64,000 nucleotides of DNA. It comes from VXYL01 sp965203685 (lineage in GTDB: Bacteria; Pseudomonadota; Gammaproteobacteria; Pseudomonadales; Azotimanducaceae). Positions 52,729 to 61,349 of this stretch are shown here, one piece after another. The notes beneath the pieces were generated by a model. The model worked only from the letters and a program-made list of their open reading frames with translations, did no database searches and was not told the origin of the DNA. The position numbers and the translations under genes are program-made. Numbering within the stretch: the stretch's first letter is position 1; each line of letters begins with the position of its first letter. Where the stretch lies: the NCBI GenBank assembly GCA_965203685.1, contig OZ241908.1, positions 1,860,001 through 1,924,000 on the forward strand, written 5' to 3'.

Positions 52729-52741
52729 TCTGCGCATCTTT

Positions 52742-53596
52742 GTGACCGATGTCGAGACGCTGATCGGTCGGTTCGCGGCTCGACTCGGCGCTGCGGAGAT
52801 CGCCTACGGGCACGGTACGGACAACCCCCGGGACGAGGCCTATCGACTGGTGATGGGAGGACTGGGCGGACGTGCGTTGACGGCCCCGAGACGGGCGGAA
52901 CTCGAAGCGCTTCTCGAACAACGGATCGGTGCCCACGTACCAGTTCCTTACCTGACCGGCGAGGCGTGGCTCGACGGTGTGTGCTTCGACGTCTCGCCCG
53001 GCGTGATGATTCCGCGCTCGCCGATCGCCGCCGTGCTCGCTGCCGGGGTGGCACCTTGGCTGGCCGGCGAGCCGCGTCGCATCCTCGACCTCTGTTGCGG
53101 GACCGGCGCGTTGGGAGTCCTCGCCGCCCGGGCCTTTCCGCGCGCACGCGTCGATCTCGCCGACGACGATGCCCGGGCGATCGGCGCTGCCGCGACCAAC
53201 ATTGAGCGCGCGGGTGTTGGCGACCGCGCTGAACTGGTGAGGTCCGACCTTTTCGACGGTCTCGCAGGCCGCCGCTACGACCTGATCGTGTGCAACCCGC
53301 CTTACGTGCCGACCGCGGAACTGGATTCGGCACCGGCGGAGTTCGGCCACGAGCCTCGGCACGGCCTCGATGGCGGTACGGACGGCTTGGCCGTTTGGCG
53401 TCGTATCGTCGTGTGCCTCGATGGCTTCCTCGAACCCGGCGGTGTGTTGCTCGGCGAGACTGGCAATGTCAGCGTTGCGTTCGATGCTGCGTTTCCACAC
53501 CTGCGCGCGGTCTGGCTGGACATCGATGGCGCCGAGCGTCAGGCCGGTGGAGACTTCGGCGTATTCGTGGCCGGCGGCGCATTGGGGGTCTCGTGA
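52742..53596 (+). CDS. prmB: Ribosomal protein L3 glutamine methyltransferase PrmB
   Basis: A 284-residue SAM-dependent N5-glutamine methyltransferase. The SAM motif is ILDLCCGTGALGVLAA and the catalytic NPPY is at Asn185 (IVCNPPYVP). GEAWLDGVCFDVSPGVMIPRSP is typical of PrmB, and the neighbouring aroC supports PrmB rather than PrmC. It is about 25 residues shorter than E. coli PrmB, mainly at the N-terminus. Start GTG, 13 nt after the DUF4892 gene. Confidence 0.88.
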   Translation: MTDVETLIGRFAARLGAAEIAYGHGTDNPRDEAYRLVMGGLGGRALTAPRRAELEALLEQRIGAHVPVPYLTGEAWLDGVCFDVSPGVMIPRSPIAAVLAAGVAPWLAGEPRRILDLCCGTGALGVLAARAFPRARVDLADDDARAIGAAATNIERAGVGDRAELVRSDLFDGLAGRRYDLIVCNPPYVPTAELDSAPAEFGHEPRHGLDGGTDGLAVWRRIVVCLDGFLEPGGVLLGETGNVSVAFDAAFPHLRAVWLDIDGAERQAGGDFGVFVAGGALGVS

Positions 53597-53648
53597 GCGG
53601 ACCCCTTGGCCGGGGAGCGCGCGGGGTCCGTCCCGAGCGGGAACCGTT

Positions 53649-53654
53649 TATAGT
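53649..53654 (+). promoter_or_regulatory. Candidate -10 element TATAGT immediately before aroC
   Basis: TATAGT ends 6 nt before the aroC ATG. If used, transcription would begin at or next to the start codon, giving a leaderless message; no Shine-Dalgarno sequence is seen before aroC. Confidence 0.35.
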
Positions 53655-53660
53655 GCGGCG

Positions 53661-54728
53661 ATGGCTGGCAACACGTTCGGACAAGCGTTCACCCTGACGA
53701 CGTTCGGCGAGAGCCATGGCGTTGCCCTCGGTGCCGTGGTCGACGGCTGCCCGCCAGGCTTGAGCCTGTGCGAAGCGGATCTGCAGCGCGACTTGGACCG
53801 TCGTCGTCCGGGTCAGTCGAAGTACACGACCCAACGTCGCGAACCCGACGCCGTGCGCATCCTCTCCGGCGTTTTCGAGGGGCGGACCACGGGTACGCCG
53901 ATCGGCTTGTTGATCGAGAACGTCGACCAGCGCACGCGTGACTACGGGCAGATCCGCGAGCAGTTCCGGCCGGGCCACGCGGATTACACGTATCGCGCCA
54001 AGTACGGTGTACGGGACTACCGCGGTGGTGGCCGCGCTTCGGCGCGCGAGACGGCCATGCGGGTCGCCGCGGCGGGCATCGCGCGCAAGTACCTCGTCCA
54101 GGAGACCGGGACGATCATACGCGGCTACCTCGCACAGATCGGCGAGCGCGAATTCAAGGTCGCCGACTTGGACCACGTCGACGACAACCCGTTTTTTTGT
54201 CCGGAACCCGGTGCCGGCAACGAGATCGCCGCGTTGATCGACCAACTGCGCCGCGACGGCGACTCGATCGGCGCCAAGGTCACCGTCATCGCGAGCAATG
54301 TCCCCGTTGGGCTCGGCGAGCCGGTGTTCGGCAAGCTCGACGCCGACTTGGCTTCCGCCCTGATCGGCATCAATGCCGTCAAGGGCGTCGAACTCGGCTC
54401 GGGCTTCGAGTCGGTACGCCAGCGTGGCAGCGAACATCGCGACGAGCGCGACCGCAGCGGCTTCCTATCCAACAACGCGGGCGGCGTGCTCGGAGGCATC
54501 ACCACGGGGCAGGACCTCGTCGTCAGCATCGCCTTGAAGCCGACGTCGAGCATCACGATTCCCGGCAAGAGCCTCGACATCCACGGCGAGGAGGTGGACG
54601 TGGTCACCACGGGGCGTCACGATCCCTGTGTTGGCATTCGCGCCGTACCGATCGCCGAGGCCATGGTGGCGCTGGTGTTGATGGACCACCTGATGCGCGA
54701 CCGGGCGCAGAACGTCCGCGCACGTTAG
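53661..54728 (+). CDS. aroC: Chorismate synthase
   Basis: A 355-residue FMN-dependent enzyme converting EPSP to chorismate. The N-terminal FGQAFTLTTFGESHGVALG, the RRRPGQSKYTTQR loop, RPGHADYTYRAKYG, DYRGGGRASARETA and the C-terminal VGIRAVPIAEAMVALVLMDH are full family motifs. Length is normal. No ribosome-binding site is visible and a -10-like TATAGT lies 6 nt upstream. The 3' end overlaps the convergent ZIP transporter gene by 4 nt. Confidence 0.96.
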   Translation: MAGNTFGQAFTLTTFGESHGVALGAVVDGCPPGLSLCEADLQRDLDRRRPGQSKYTTQRREPDAVRILSGVFEGRTTGTPIGLLIENVDQRTRDYGQIREQFRPGHADYTYRAKYGVRDYRGGGRASARETAMRVAAAGIARKYLVQETGTIIRGYLAQIGEREFKVADLDHVDDNPFFCPEPGAGNEIAALIDQLRRDGDSIGAKVTVIASNVPVGLGEPVFGKLDADLASALIGINAVKGVELGSGFESVRQRGSEHRDERDRSGFLSNNAGGVLGGITTGQDLVVSIALKPTSSITIPGKSLDIHGEEVDVVTTGRHDPCVGIRAVPIAEAMVALVLMDHLMRDRAQNVRAR

Positions 54729-55426
54729 AGAAGCAGCGCGCCGAGCAACGCCATCGCGAACCCGACCACGGCACCGAGCGTTGGCGTCCAGTGCTGCTCC
54801 AGTCGCGACTCCGGGGCGATGTCCTGGAAGGTCAGGTAGAGGATGCCGCCGGCGGCGAACAGCATGATGCCGCCGAGGATCGCGTCGTGGTCGACGAGCC
54901 AGAACCAACCGACGACGCCGCACACCGGCCCGAGCAGGGCGACGCCAACCATCAGGGCGAGCACTCTCGGCGCTCGCATGTTGACGGCCGCCAGTTCGCG
55001 CCAGGCATTGAAGCCCTCCGGCAGGTTCTGCAGACCGATCAACACTGCGAGCAGTACGGCACCGCCCGCGTCCGCAGCGAAGATGCCGCCGAGGGCGAGG
55101 GATTCCGGCAGGAAGTCGGCGCCCATGGCGACGAACTGCGGCATCGATCGCTTGCGCTTGGCCTGGTAGCGGTCGAGCGCCATGAACGATGCGCCGCCCA
55201 ACAGCAGCGCGCCGATCGCGGCGAAAGGGTTGGGGAGGTGGTCAACCCCGTCGGGCACCAGGACCAATGCGACGGCACCGATCAGGACGCCGCCCCCGAA
55301 GGCGATGACGAAGTGCGGAAGTTGATCGCCCGGGGCGGCGCGCTTGATGTTGGCGAGCCCGGCACCGACGAGGATGCACAGACCGGCCGCCGTCGTGCCG
55401 ATCAGTAGTTCGATCAGCAAGTCCAT
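54725..55426 (-). CDS. ZIP family metal transporter
   Basis: A 233-residue membrane protein with about eight helices. FVIAFGGGVLIGAV, ALGGIFAADAGG and VLIGLQNLPEGFNAW carry the metal-binding features of helices 4 and 5 in ZIP proteins (here ESLALGG and NLPEG, without the first His). A short charged loop RYQAKRKRS separates helices 3 and 4. It probably imports or equilibrates Zn or a similar cation. I start at the ATG at 55426, giving a hydrophobic N-terminus; the ATG 8 codons upstream is possible. Confidence 0.8.
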   Translation of the reverse strand: MDLLIELLIGTTAAGLCILVGAGLANIKRAAPGDQLPHFVIAFGGGVLIGAVALVLVPDGVDHLPNPFAAIGALLLGGASFMALDRYQAKRKRSMPQFVAMGADFLPESLALGGIFAADAGGAVLLAVLIGLQNLPEGFNAWRELAAVNMRAPRVLALMVGVALLGPVCGVVGWFWLVDHDAILGGIMLFAAGGILYLTFQDIAPESRLEQHWTPTLGAVVGFAMALLGALLL

Positions 55427-55576
55427 GTGCGTTGCCGTGTCAGTCCACACCCGGGAGTCCCTCTCGGCAAGCCGGCCGAAAAAGTAGCGCGAGCACCGGC
55501 GGAGTGAGCGTACCGCATGGACTGCGCAGGCGGCTTTGACAGGGCTGGCGCAGTTGCCATCCGCGGGCCGCGCACC

Positions 55577-55582
55577 TACTAT
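55577..55582 (+). promoter_or_regulatory. Candidate -10 element TACTAT before leuC
   Basis: TACTAT 37 nt before the leuC GTG, followed by TCGCGCCCC. No clear -35 and no leucine-rich leader peptide or attenuator in the 169-bp gap at 55451-55619. Confidence 0.35.
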
Positions 55583-55619
55583 TCGCGCCCCTCCCTTTCC
55601 TTAACCCGCGAGTTCAACC

Positions 55620-57035
55620 GTGGCGGGCCGCACCGTATACGACAAGATCTGGGACGCGCATGCCGTTGCCGAGCGCGACGACGGTCTGACGATCCTCTAT
55701 ATCGACCGGCACCTGCTGCACGAAGTCACGTCGCCGCAAGCCTTCGAGGGTCTTGCCCTGGCCGGTCGCCAGCCCTGGCGCCGTGACGCCAACCTAGCCA
55801 CACCGGACCACAACGTGCCGACCACCAATCGGGCGGCCGGCATCGACGGTATCGACGACCCCGTCGCCAAGACACAGGTGGTGACGCTCGACGAGAACTG
55901 CAAACGCTTCGCCATCGAACAGTTCGAGATGACCGACGTCCGCCAGGGCATCGTGCACGTGATCGGCCCCGAACAGGGCGCGACGCTCCCGGGCATGACC
56001 ATCGTCTGCGGCGACTCGCATACCTCCACCCATGGCGCCTTCGCGGCGCTGGCGCACGGCATCGGCACCTCCGAGGTGGAGCACGTCCTTGCGACCCAGT
56101 GCCTGGTGCAACGCAAGAGTCGCAACATGCGCATCGTGGCGGACGGCGACCTCGCGGCTGGCGTGAGTGCGAAGGACCTGATTCTTGCCATCATCGGTGC
56201 CATCGGCACGGCCGGTGCTACCGGCCATGCCGTTGAGTACGCTGGCAGTGCGGTGCGCGCCTTGTCCATGGAGGCGCGGATGACGCTATGCAACATGTCC
56301 GTGGAAGCCGGCGGCCGAGCGGGTCTCGTCGCCGTGGACGATACGACCATCGACTACGTCCACGGTCGCCCCTTCGCACCGGTTGGTGCGACCTGGGATC
56401 GCGCCGAGCAGTATTGGCGGGGCCTTGAGTCCGACGACGACGCGGCATTCGACCGCGAGGTCCGCCTCGACGCCACGACCATCGTGCCGCAGGTGACGTG
56501 GGGCACGTCGCCGGAGTTGGTGCTCGGCATCGACGAAACCGTGCCGGCGCCCGAAGCCTTCGACGACCCGGCCAAGCGGGAACTCTGCGAGCGCGCTCTC
56601 GACTACATGGACTTGGAGCCGGGCACGGCGATGACCGACATCCCGGTGGACCGGGTGTTCCTAGGCTCCTGCACCAACGGACGGATCGAGGACTTCCGTG
56701 CCGCGGCTGCGGTCCTTGACGGCCGCAAGGTCGCGGGCTCGGTGACCCAGGCCATCGCGGTACCGGGGTCCGGCCTCGTCAAGCAGCAAGCCGAGGCGGA
56801 GGGGCTCGACGCGATCTTCAAGGCGGCGGGTTTCGAATGGCGGGATCCGGGCTGCTCGATGTGCCTGGCGATGAACGATGACCGCCTGTATCCGCGCGAG
56901 CGCTCGGCGGCGACGTCGAATCGGAACTTCGAGGGACGCCAGGGATACCTGGGACGTACCCACTTGGTCAGTCCGGCGATGGCCGCGGCGGCGGCAGTGG
57001 CCGGGCACTTCGCGGACGTGCGCGAGTTCCTGTGA
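55620..57035 (+). CDS. leuC: 3-isopropylmalate dehydratase large subunit
   Basis: A 471-residue aconitase-fold protein that with LeuD isomerises 2- to 3-isopropylmalate. The [4Fe-4S] cysteines lie in FLGSCTNGRIEDF and DPGCSMCLAMN; TPDHNVPT and CGDSHTSTHGAFAALAHGIG are substrate-binding segments. GTG start. Its stop overlaps the leuD start. Confidence 0.96.
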   Translation: MAGRTVYDKIWDAHAVAERDDGLTILYIDRHLLHEVTSPQAFEGLALAGRQPWRRDANLATPDHNVPTTNRAAGIDGIDDPVAKTQVVTLDENCKRFAIEQFEMTDVRQGIVHVIGPEQGATLPGMTIVCGDSHTSTHGAFAALAHGIGTSEVEHVLATQCLVQRKSRNMRIVADGDLAAGVSAKDLILAIIGAIGTAGATGHAVEYAGSAVRALSMEARMTLCNMSVEAGGRAGLVAVDDTTIDYVHGRPFAPVGATWDRAEQYWRGLESDDDAAFDREVRLDATTIVPQVTWGTSPELVLGIDETVPAPEAFDDPAKRELCERALDYMDLEPGTAMTDIPVDRVFLGSCTNGRIEDFRAAAAVLDGRKVAGSVTQAIAVPGSGLVKQQAEAEGLDAIFKAAGFEWRDPGCSMCLAMNDDRLYPRERSAATSNRNFEGRQGYLGRTHLVSPAMAAAAAVAGHFADVREFL

Positions 57036-57679
57036 TGGAGCCTTTCGTCAGCCATACCGGTGTCGTCGTGCCCCTCGATCGGGCCAACGTCGACACCGAT
57101 CAGATCATCCCCAAGCAGTTCCTGAAGTCCATCCGTCGGACCGGTTTCGGCGACAACCTGTTCGACGCCTGGCGCTACCTCGACGAGGGCGACATCGGCA
57201 TGAACGCCAACGAGCGGCGGATCAACCACGACTTCGTGCTCAATGCGCCGCGATTCGCCGATGGCAGCATCCTTCTCGCGCGCGACAACTTCGGCTGCGG
57301 ATCGAGCAGGGAGCATGCCGTGTGGGCGCTCGCCGAGTACGGCTTCCGCTGCGTGATCGCGCCGAGTTTCGCCGACATTTTCTTTACCAACGCATTAAAG
57401 AACGGCCTGCTCCTCGTGGTCCTCCCAGAAGCCGAGGTCGAGACTCTCTTTTCCGCGGTGGCAGCCACCTTGGGCTTTTCGCTAACCGTTGACTTGCAGG
57501 CACAGTCCATCGAAGGGGACGCCTTCCACGCGACGTTCGACATCGAGCCCGAGCGCAAGCGCCTGCTGTTGGAAGGCTTGGACGACATTGGGCTCACGAT
57601 GCGCCATGCCGACGCCATTCGCGCATTCGAGGCCGGCCATCGTGCGCGCCAGCCCTGGGTGTTCCGCGAGGGTGCGTGA
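57035..57679 (+). CDS. leuD: 3-isopropylmalate dehydratase small subunit
   Basis: A 214-residue swivel-domain subunit. RANVDTDQIIPKQFLKSI, the NFGCGSSREHAVWAL loop and IAPSFADIFFTNALKNGLL are hallmarks. ATG at 57035 overlaps the leuC stop (TGATG). leuB follows after one nt. Confidence 0.95.
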   Translation: MEPFVSHTGVVVPLDRANVDTDQIIPKQFLKSIRRTGFGDNLFDAWRYLDEGDIGMNANERRINHDFVLNAPRFADGSILLARDNFGCGSSREHAVWALAEYGFRCVIAPSFADIFFTNALKNGLLLVVLPEAEVETLFSAVAATLGFSLTVDLQAQSIEGDAFHATFDIEPERKRLLLEGLDDIGLTMRHADAIRAFEAGHRARQPWVFREGA

Positions 57680-57680
57680 T

Positions 57681-58757
57681 ATGACCCATCGCGTATTGGT
57701 CATCCCGGGCGACGGTATCGGCGCGGAGATCATGCCGCACGTGGTGCGCGTGCTCGAGTCCCTCGGCTTGCCGTTTTCGTTCGACTACGCCGACCTTGGC
57801 GGCCATGCCATCGACAAGCACGGCACGCCGCTGCCGCCAGAGACCCTCGCGGCGGCCCGGACGGCCGATGCCGTTTTGCTCGGCGCGGTTGGAGGGCCGC
57901 AGTGGGACGACCTGCCCATGGACCAGAGACCGGAGAAGGGGCTATTGGGGATGCGGTCCGGGTTGGACTTGTTCGCCAACCTGCGCCCGGCACTTCTGTT
58001 CGAACCGCTCGCGGATGCATCGTCCCTGAAGGCGGAACTTGTCGCCGATCTCGACATCCTGATCGTTCGGGAACTGACCGGCGGCATCTACTTCGGCGAA
58101 CCCCGCGGGGTCACGGTGGACAACGGCGGGCGGCGGGGGTTCAACACCTACGTCTACCAGGAGCGGGAGATCGAGCGGATCGCGCGCGTGGCGTTCGAAT
58201 TGGCCGAGAAGCGAAACGGTCGACTCACATCGGTGGACAAGGCGAATGTGCTCGAGGTCACGCAGCTATGGCGCGACGTCGTGCGCGAGGTCCACGACGA
58301 CTACCCGGAAGTGCAACTCGACCACCTGTACGTGGACAACGCCGCGATGCAACTCGTCCGACAGCCCAAGCAGTTCGACGTGGTGGTCACGGGCAACATG
58401 TTCGGCGACATCCTCTCGGACGTGGCGGCGATGCTGACCGGTTCGCTCGGCATGCTGCCCTCCGCGTCGCTCAACGCCGCCAGCCAAGGACTCTACGAAC
58501 CGGTTCACGGCACCGCGCCGGACATCGCCGGGCAGAACATCGCGAATCCGCTGGCGACGGTGCTCTCGGCGGCGATGATGCTGCGTTACAGCTTGGACGA
58601 GGCTGTCCAAGCGGATCGCCTCGAGGCGGCCGTCAAGGCCGTGTTGGATGACGGCGTGCGTACCGCGGATATCATGCCCGCGGCGCCCGAGGCGGGTCGG
58701 ATCCGCCGAGTCGGCACGGACGAAATGGCCGATGCGGTCATCGGCGCACTTGCGTAA
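57681..58757 (+). CDS. leuB: 3-isopropylmalate dehydrogenase
   Basis: A 358-residue NAD-dependent oxidative decarboxylase, third step of leucine synthesis. VIPGDGIGAEIMPHVVRVL, DLFANLRPALLF, RELTGGIYFGEPRG, SVDKANVL and GNMFGDILSDVAAMLTGSLG, then EPVHGTAPDIAGQ, are complete. Starts directly after leuD; asd follows after 11 nt. Confidence 0.96.
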   Translation: MTHRVLVIPGDGIGAEIMPHVVRVLESLGLPFSFDYADLGGHAIDKHGTPLPPETLAAARTADAVLLGAVGGPQWDDLPMDQRPEKGLLGMRSGLDLFANLRPALLFEPLADASSLKAELVADLDILIVRELTGGIYFGEPRGVTVDNGGRRGFNTYVYQEREIERIARVAFELAEKRNGRLTSVDKANVLEVTQLWRDVVREVHDDYPEVQLDHLYVDNAAMQLVRQPKQFDVVVTGNMFGDILSDVAAMLTGSLGMLPSASLNAASQGLYEPVHGTAPDIAGQNIANPLATVLSAAMMLRYSLDEAVQADRLEAAVKAVLDDGVRTADIMPAAPEAGRIRRVGTDEMADAVIGALA

Positions 58758-58768
58758 GTGGCGTTGAT

Positions 58769-59788
58769 ATGGAGAAGCTGAACGTTGCCATCGTCGGCGC
58801 CACGGGCGCGGTCGGCGAAGCCATGCGCGAAATCCTCGACGAACGAAGCTTCCCCGTCGACGACGTCCACCTGTTGGCCAGCGAACGGTCCGCGGGCAAG
58901 CGCTTCCAGGTCGCGGGCAAGTCGCGCACCGTGGAAGTTCTCGACGACTTCGACTTCGCGGACACGCAGATCGCGTTGTTTTCCGCGGGCGGTGGCATCT
59001 CGGCCGATCATGCGCCCCGGGCTGCGGACGCCGGGGCGGTAGTCATCGACAACACCTCGAAGTTCCGCCTGGACGACGGCATCCCGCTGGTGGTTCCGGA
59101 AGTCAACGGCCACCGCATCGTCGATGGGCTCGCCACCAACATCATCGCGAATCCGAACTGCTCGACCATCCAAATGGTTGTCGCGCTGAAGCCGATCTAC
59201 GACGCCGTCGGCATCGAACGCATCAATGTCGCGACCTATCAGGCCGTATCCGGTGCCGGCGCATCCGGTGTCGAGGAACTCGCGACGCAGACGGTGAGCC
59301 TGCTGAACGCCAAGCCCATGCCCGACCCCGACGTGCACCCGGCGCAGATCGCCTTCAACGCCCTTGCCCATGCTTGGGACATCCTCGACAACGGTTACAG
59401 CGTCGAGGAAATGAAGATGGTGCGGGAGACCAAGAAGATCTTCGAAGACGACGATCTGCTCGTCAATCCGACGTGCGTTCGGATCCCGGTCTTCTACGGC
59501 CACTCCGAGGCGGTTCACGTCGAGACGCGCGACCCGATCTCGGCAGCGGACGCCCGCGACCTGCTGGCACTCGCCGAGGGTGTCGTGGTTATGGACGATC
59601 TCGATGGCAGAACCCCCACCGCGGTCGAACATGCGGCCGGCAACGACCCCGTCTTCGTTGGTCGCATCCGCGAGGATCTGACGCATCCGTGCGGCCTCGA
59701 TCTCTGGGTGGTGTCCGACAACGTGCGCAAAGGAGCGGCGCTCAACAGCATTCAGATCGCTGAGGGTGTCCGCGACCTCATCGCGTGA
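58769..59788 (+). CDS. asd: Aspartate-semialdehyde dehydrogenase
   Basis: A 339-residue NADPH enzyme converting aspartyl phosphate to the semialdehyde on the way to Lys, Met, Thr and diaminopimelate. AIVGATGAVGEAM is the nucleotide motif, Cys131 in IIANPNCSTIQM the nucleophile, and the His lies in FYGHSEAVHVE. It is of the short type. Position after leuB is the conserved gammaproteobacterial place; fimV, usually next, is absent. Confidence 0.95.
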   Translation: MEKLNVAIVGATGAVGEAMREILDERSFPVDDVHLLASERSAGKRFQVAGKSRTVEVLDDFDFADTQIALFSAGGGISADHAPRAADAGAVVIDNTSKFRLDDGIPLVVPEVNGHRIVDGLATNIIANPNCSTIQMVVALKPIYDAVGIERINVATYQAVSGAGASGVEELATQTVSLLNAKPMPDPDVHPAQIAFNALAHAWDILDNGYSVEEMKMVRETKKIFEDDDLLVNPTCVRIPVFYGHSEAVHVETRDPISAADARDLLALAEGVVVMDDLDGRTPTAVEHAAGNDPVFVGRIREDLTHPCGLDLWVVSDNVRKGAALNSIQIAEGVRDLIA

Positions 59789-60611
59789 TTACGACGCGCC
59801 GCCGGGCCAGCGAAACGCCTTGAGCGAGGCCGGGCCGTCCTCGACGGTCGTACTCGGCGTCGAGTACGACGGGGGCGACTACCACGGGTTCCAGCGCCAA
59901 AGCCACGCGCCCAGCATCCAGGCGGCCCTGGAGTCCGCGGCGTCGCAGGTGGCCGACGAGCCCGTGCGCATCCACGGTGCTGGACGCACGGACGCCGGTG
60001 TCCATGCGACGCAACAGGTGGTCAGCTTCCAGACCTCGGCATTGCGCCCGGTCGATGCGTGGCGGCGCGGCATATCCACGCTGACGCCACGGACCCTTGG
60101 CGTGCTTTGGGCGCGCGTCGAGACCGGGTCCTTCCACGCGCGGTTCGACGCCATCTGGCGACGTTACGTCTACGTCTTCAGCGATGCGCCGACCATGCCG
60201 GTGATCCTCAGGGGGCAGGTCGCCTGGGCCGATACGCCGCTCGACAGCGACGCCATGCACGCCGCGTGTCGGTGCCTGGTGGGCGAGCACGACTTCTCTG
60301 CCTTTCGGGCGGCGGGTTGCCAGTCCCGGTCGCCTTGGCGTCGCGTTGCGGCGATCGAGGTCACGCGGAGCCACGACTACGTCGCCATCGACGTCACCGC
60401 GAACGCCTTTCTCAAGCACATGGTCCGCAACATCGCCGGCGCGTTGCGGGAAGTTGGCAGTGGCGGTCTGACGGCGGACGGCTTCGCGGCGTTGTTCGAG
60501 CGCGGCGACCGGACGCTCGGCCCTCCCACCGCCCAACCCCAGGGGCTGTACCTCGTTGGCGTCGGCTACCGGCAGTGGGAACCCGAGGTTCGCTTGCCGC
60601 CCATGCTTTGA
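59766..60611 (+). CDS. truA: tRNA pseudouridine synthase A
   Basis: A 281-residue enzyme that makes pseudouridine at tRNA positions 38-40. VEYDGGDYHGFQRQ opens the domain; the catalytic Asp is in HGAGRTDAGVHATQQVVSF (Asp76 from this start); RYVYVF and FLKHMVRNIAGALREVG are typical. The start is uncertain: GTG at 59766 overlaps asd by 23 nt and adds about 25 residues without homology; TTG at 59820 would give a normal N-terminus. Confidence 0.9.
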   Translation: MSATSSRDYDAPPGQRNALSEAGPSSTVVLGVEYDGGDYHGFQRQSHAPSIQAALESAASQVADEPVRIHGAGRTDAGVHATQQVVSFQTSALRPVDAWRRGISTLTPRTLGVLWARVETGSFHARFDAIWRRYVYVFSDAPTMPVILRGQVAWADTPLDSDAMHAACRCLVGEHDFSAFRAAGCQSRSPWRRVAAIEVTRSHDYVAIDVTANAFLKHMVRNIAGALREVGSGGLTADGFAALFERGDRTLGPPTAQPQGLYLVGVGYRQWEPEVRLPPML

Positions 60612-60661
60612 GGGCGCAGGCGCCGACGTGTCGGACGCGCCCCTGCGCCCAAGCGCCCTGC

Positions 60662-60667
60662 TAGAAT
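60662..60667 (+). promoter_or_regulatory. Candidate -10 element TAGAAT before trpF
   Basis: TAGAAT followed by GCGCCGCC, the same GC-rich follow-up as at other sites here. It argues that the ATG inside it (60666) is not the trpF start. Confidence 0.35.
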
Positions 60668-60710
60668 GCGCCGCCTTCAAATGACCTCAAAGTCGGCGGG
60701 GCTCGCGACG

Positions 60711-61349
60711 ATGGCTGGACAGGCGGCTCGCACCAGGGTGCGCGTCAAGGTGTGCGGCATCACCACGCCGGCGGACGCCTCGCTCGCGGCCGATGCCGGG
60801 GTCGACGCGATCGGGCTCAATTTCTATCCCCGCAGTCCGCGCGCCATCTCAACGGAGCAGGCCATGGCCATCCGCGACGTGCTGCCGGGCGAAGTCGTGG
60901 TGGTGGGAGTGTTCGTCGATCCGACGGAGGCGGCCGTCCGGGAGGCTCTCGGTGCGGCGCGGTTGGACCTCCTGCAGTTCCACGGACAGGAACCGGCTGC
61001 CTTCTGCCGGCAGTTCGACACCCCCTATGTCAAGGCGGTCGGCGTCGGGCCGGGTTTCGACTTCGACTCGTGGCAGCAAGGCTACGCCGACGCGAGGGCG
61101 CTCATGCTTGATGCGAGCGTGCGGGGTCGGAGCGGCGGAACCGGGGTGCCCTTCGATTGGACGTTGTGGCCGCGCTCGGACCGGTTGCTCGTGCTGGCCG
61201 GTGGGCTCACGCCGGACAACGTCGCCGCGGCGATCCGCCGAACCCGGCCGTTCGCGGTCGACGTCGCCAGCGGTGTCGAAGGCGCAACGAAAGGACGCAA
61301 GGATCCGACGCGGCTGCGCGGTTTCCTGGCAGCGGTCGCCGATGCCTGA
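60711..61349 (+). CDS. trpF: Phosphoribosylanthranilate isomerase
   Basis: A TIM-barrel enzyme of about 212 residues for the third step of tryptophan synthesis. VRVKVCGITTPADASLAADA carries the catalytic Cys; GLNFYPRSPRAIS, LLQFHGQE, LVLAGGLTPDNVAAAI and VDVASGVEGATKGRKDP are standard. I prefer the ATG at 60711, closest to the conserved domain; ATGs at 60666 and 60681 are in frame. Overlaps trpB by 8 nt. Confidence 0.93.
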   Translation: MAGQAARTRVRVKVCGITTPADASLAADAGVDAIGLNFYPRSPRAISTEQAMAIRDVLPGEVVVVGVFVDPTEAAVREALGAARLDLLQFHGQEPAAFCRQFDTPYVKAVGVGPGFDFDSWQQGYADARALMLDASVRGRSGGTGVPFDWTLWPRSDRLLVLAGGLTPDNVAAAIRRTRPFAVDVASGVEGATKGRKDPTRLRGFLAAVADA

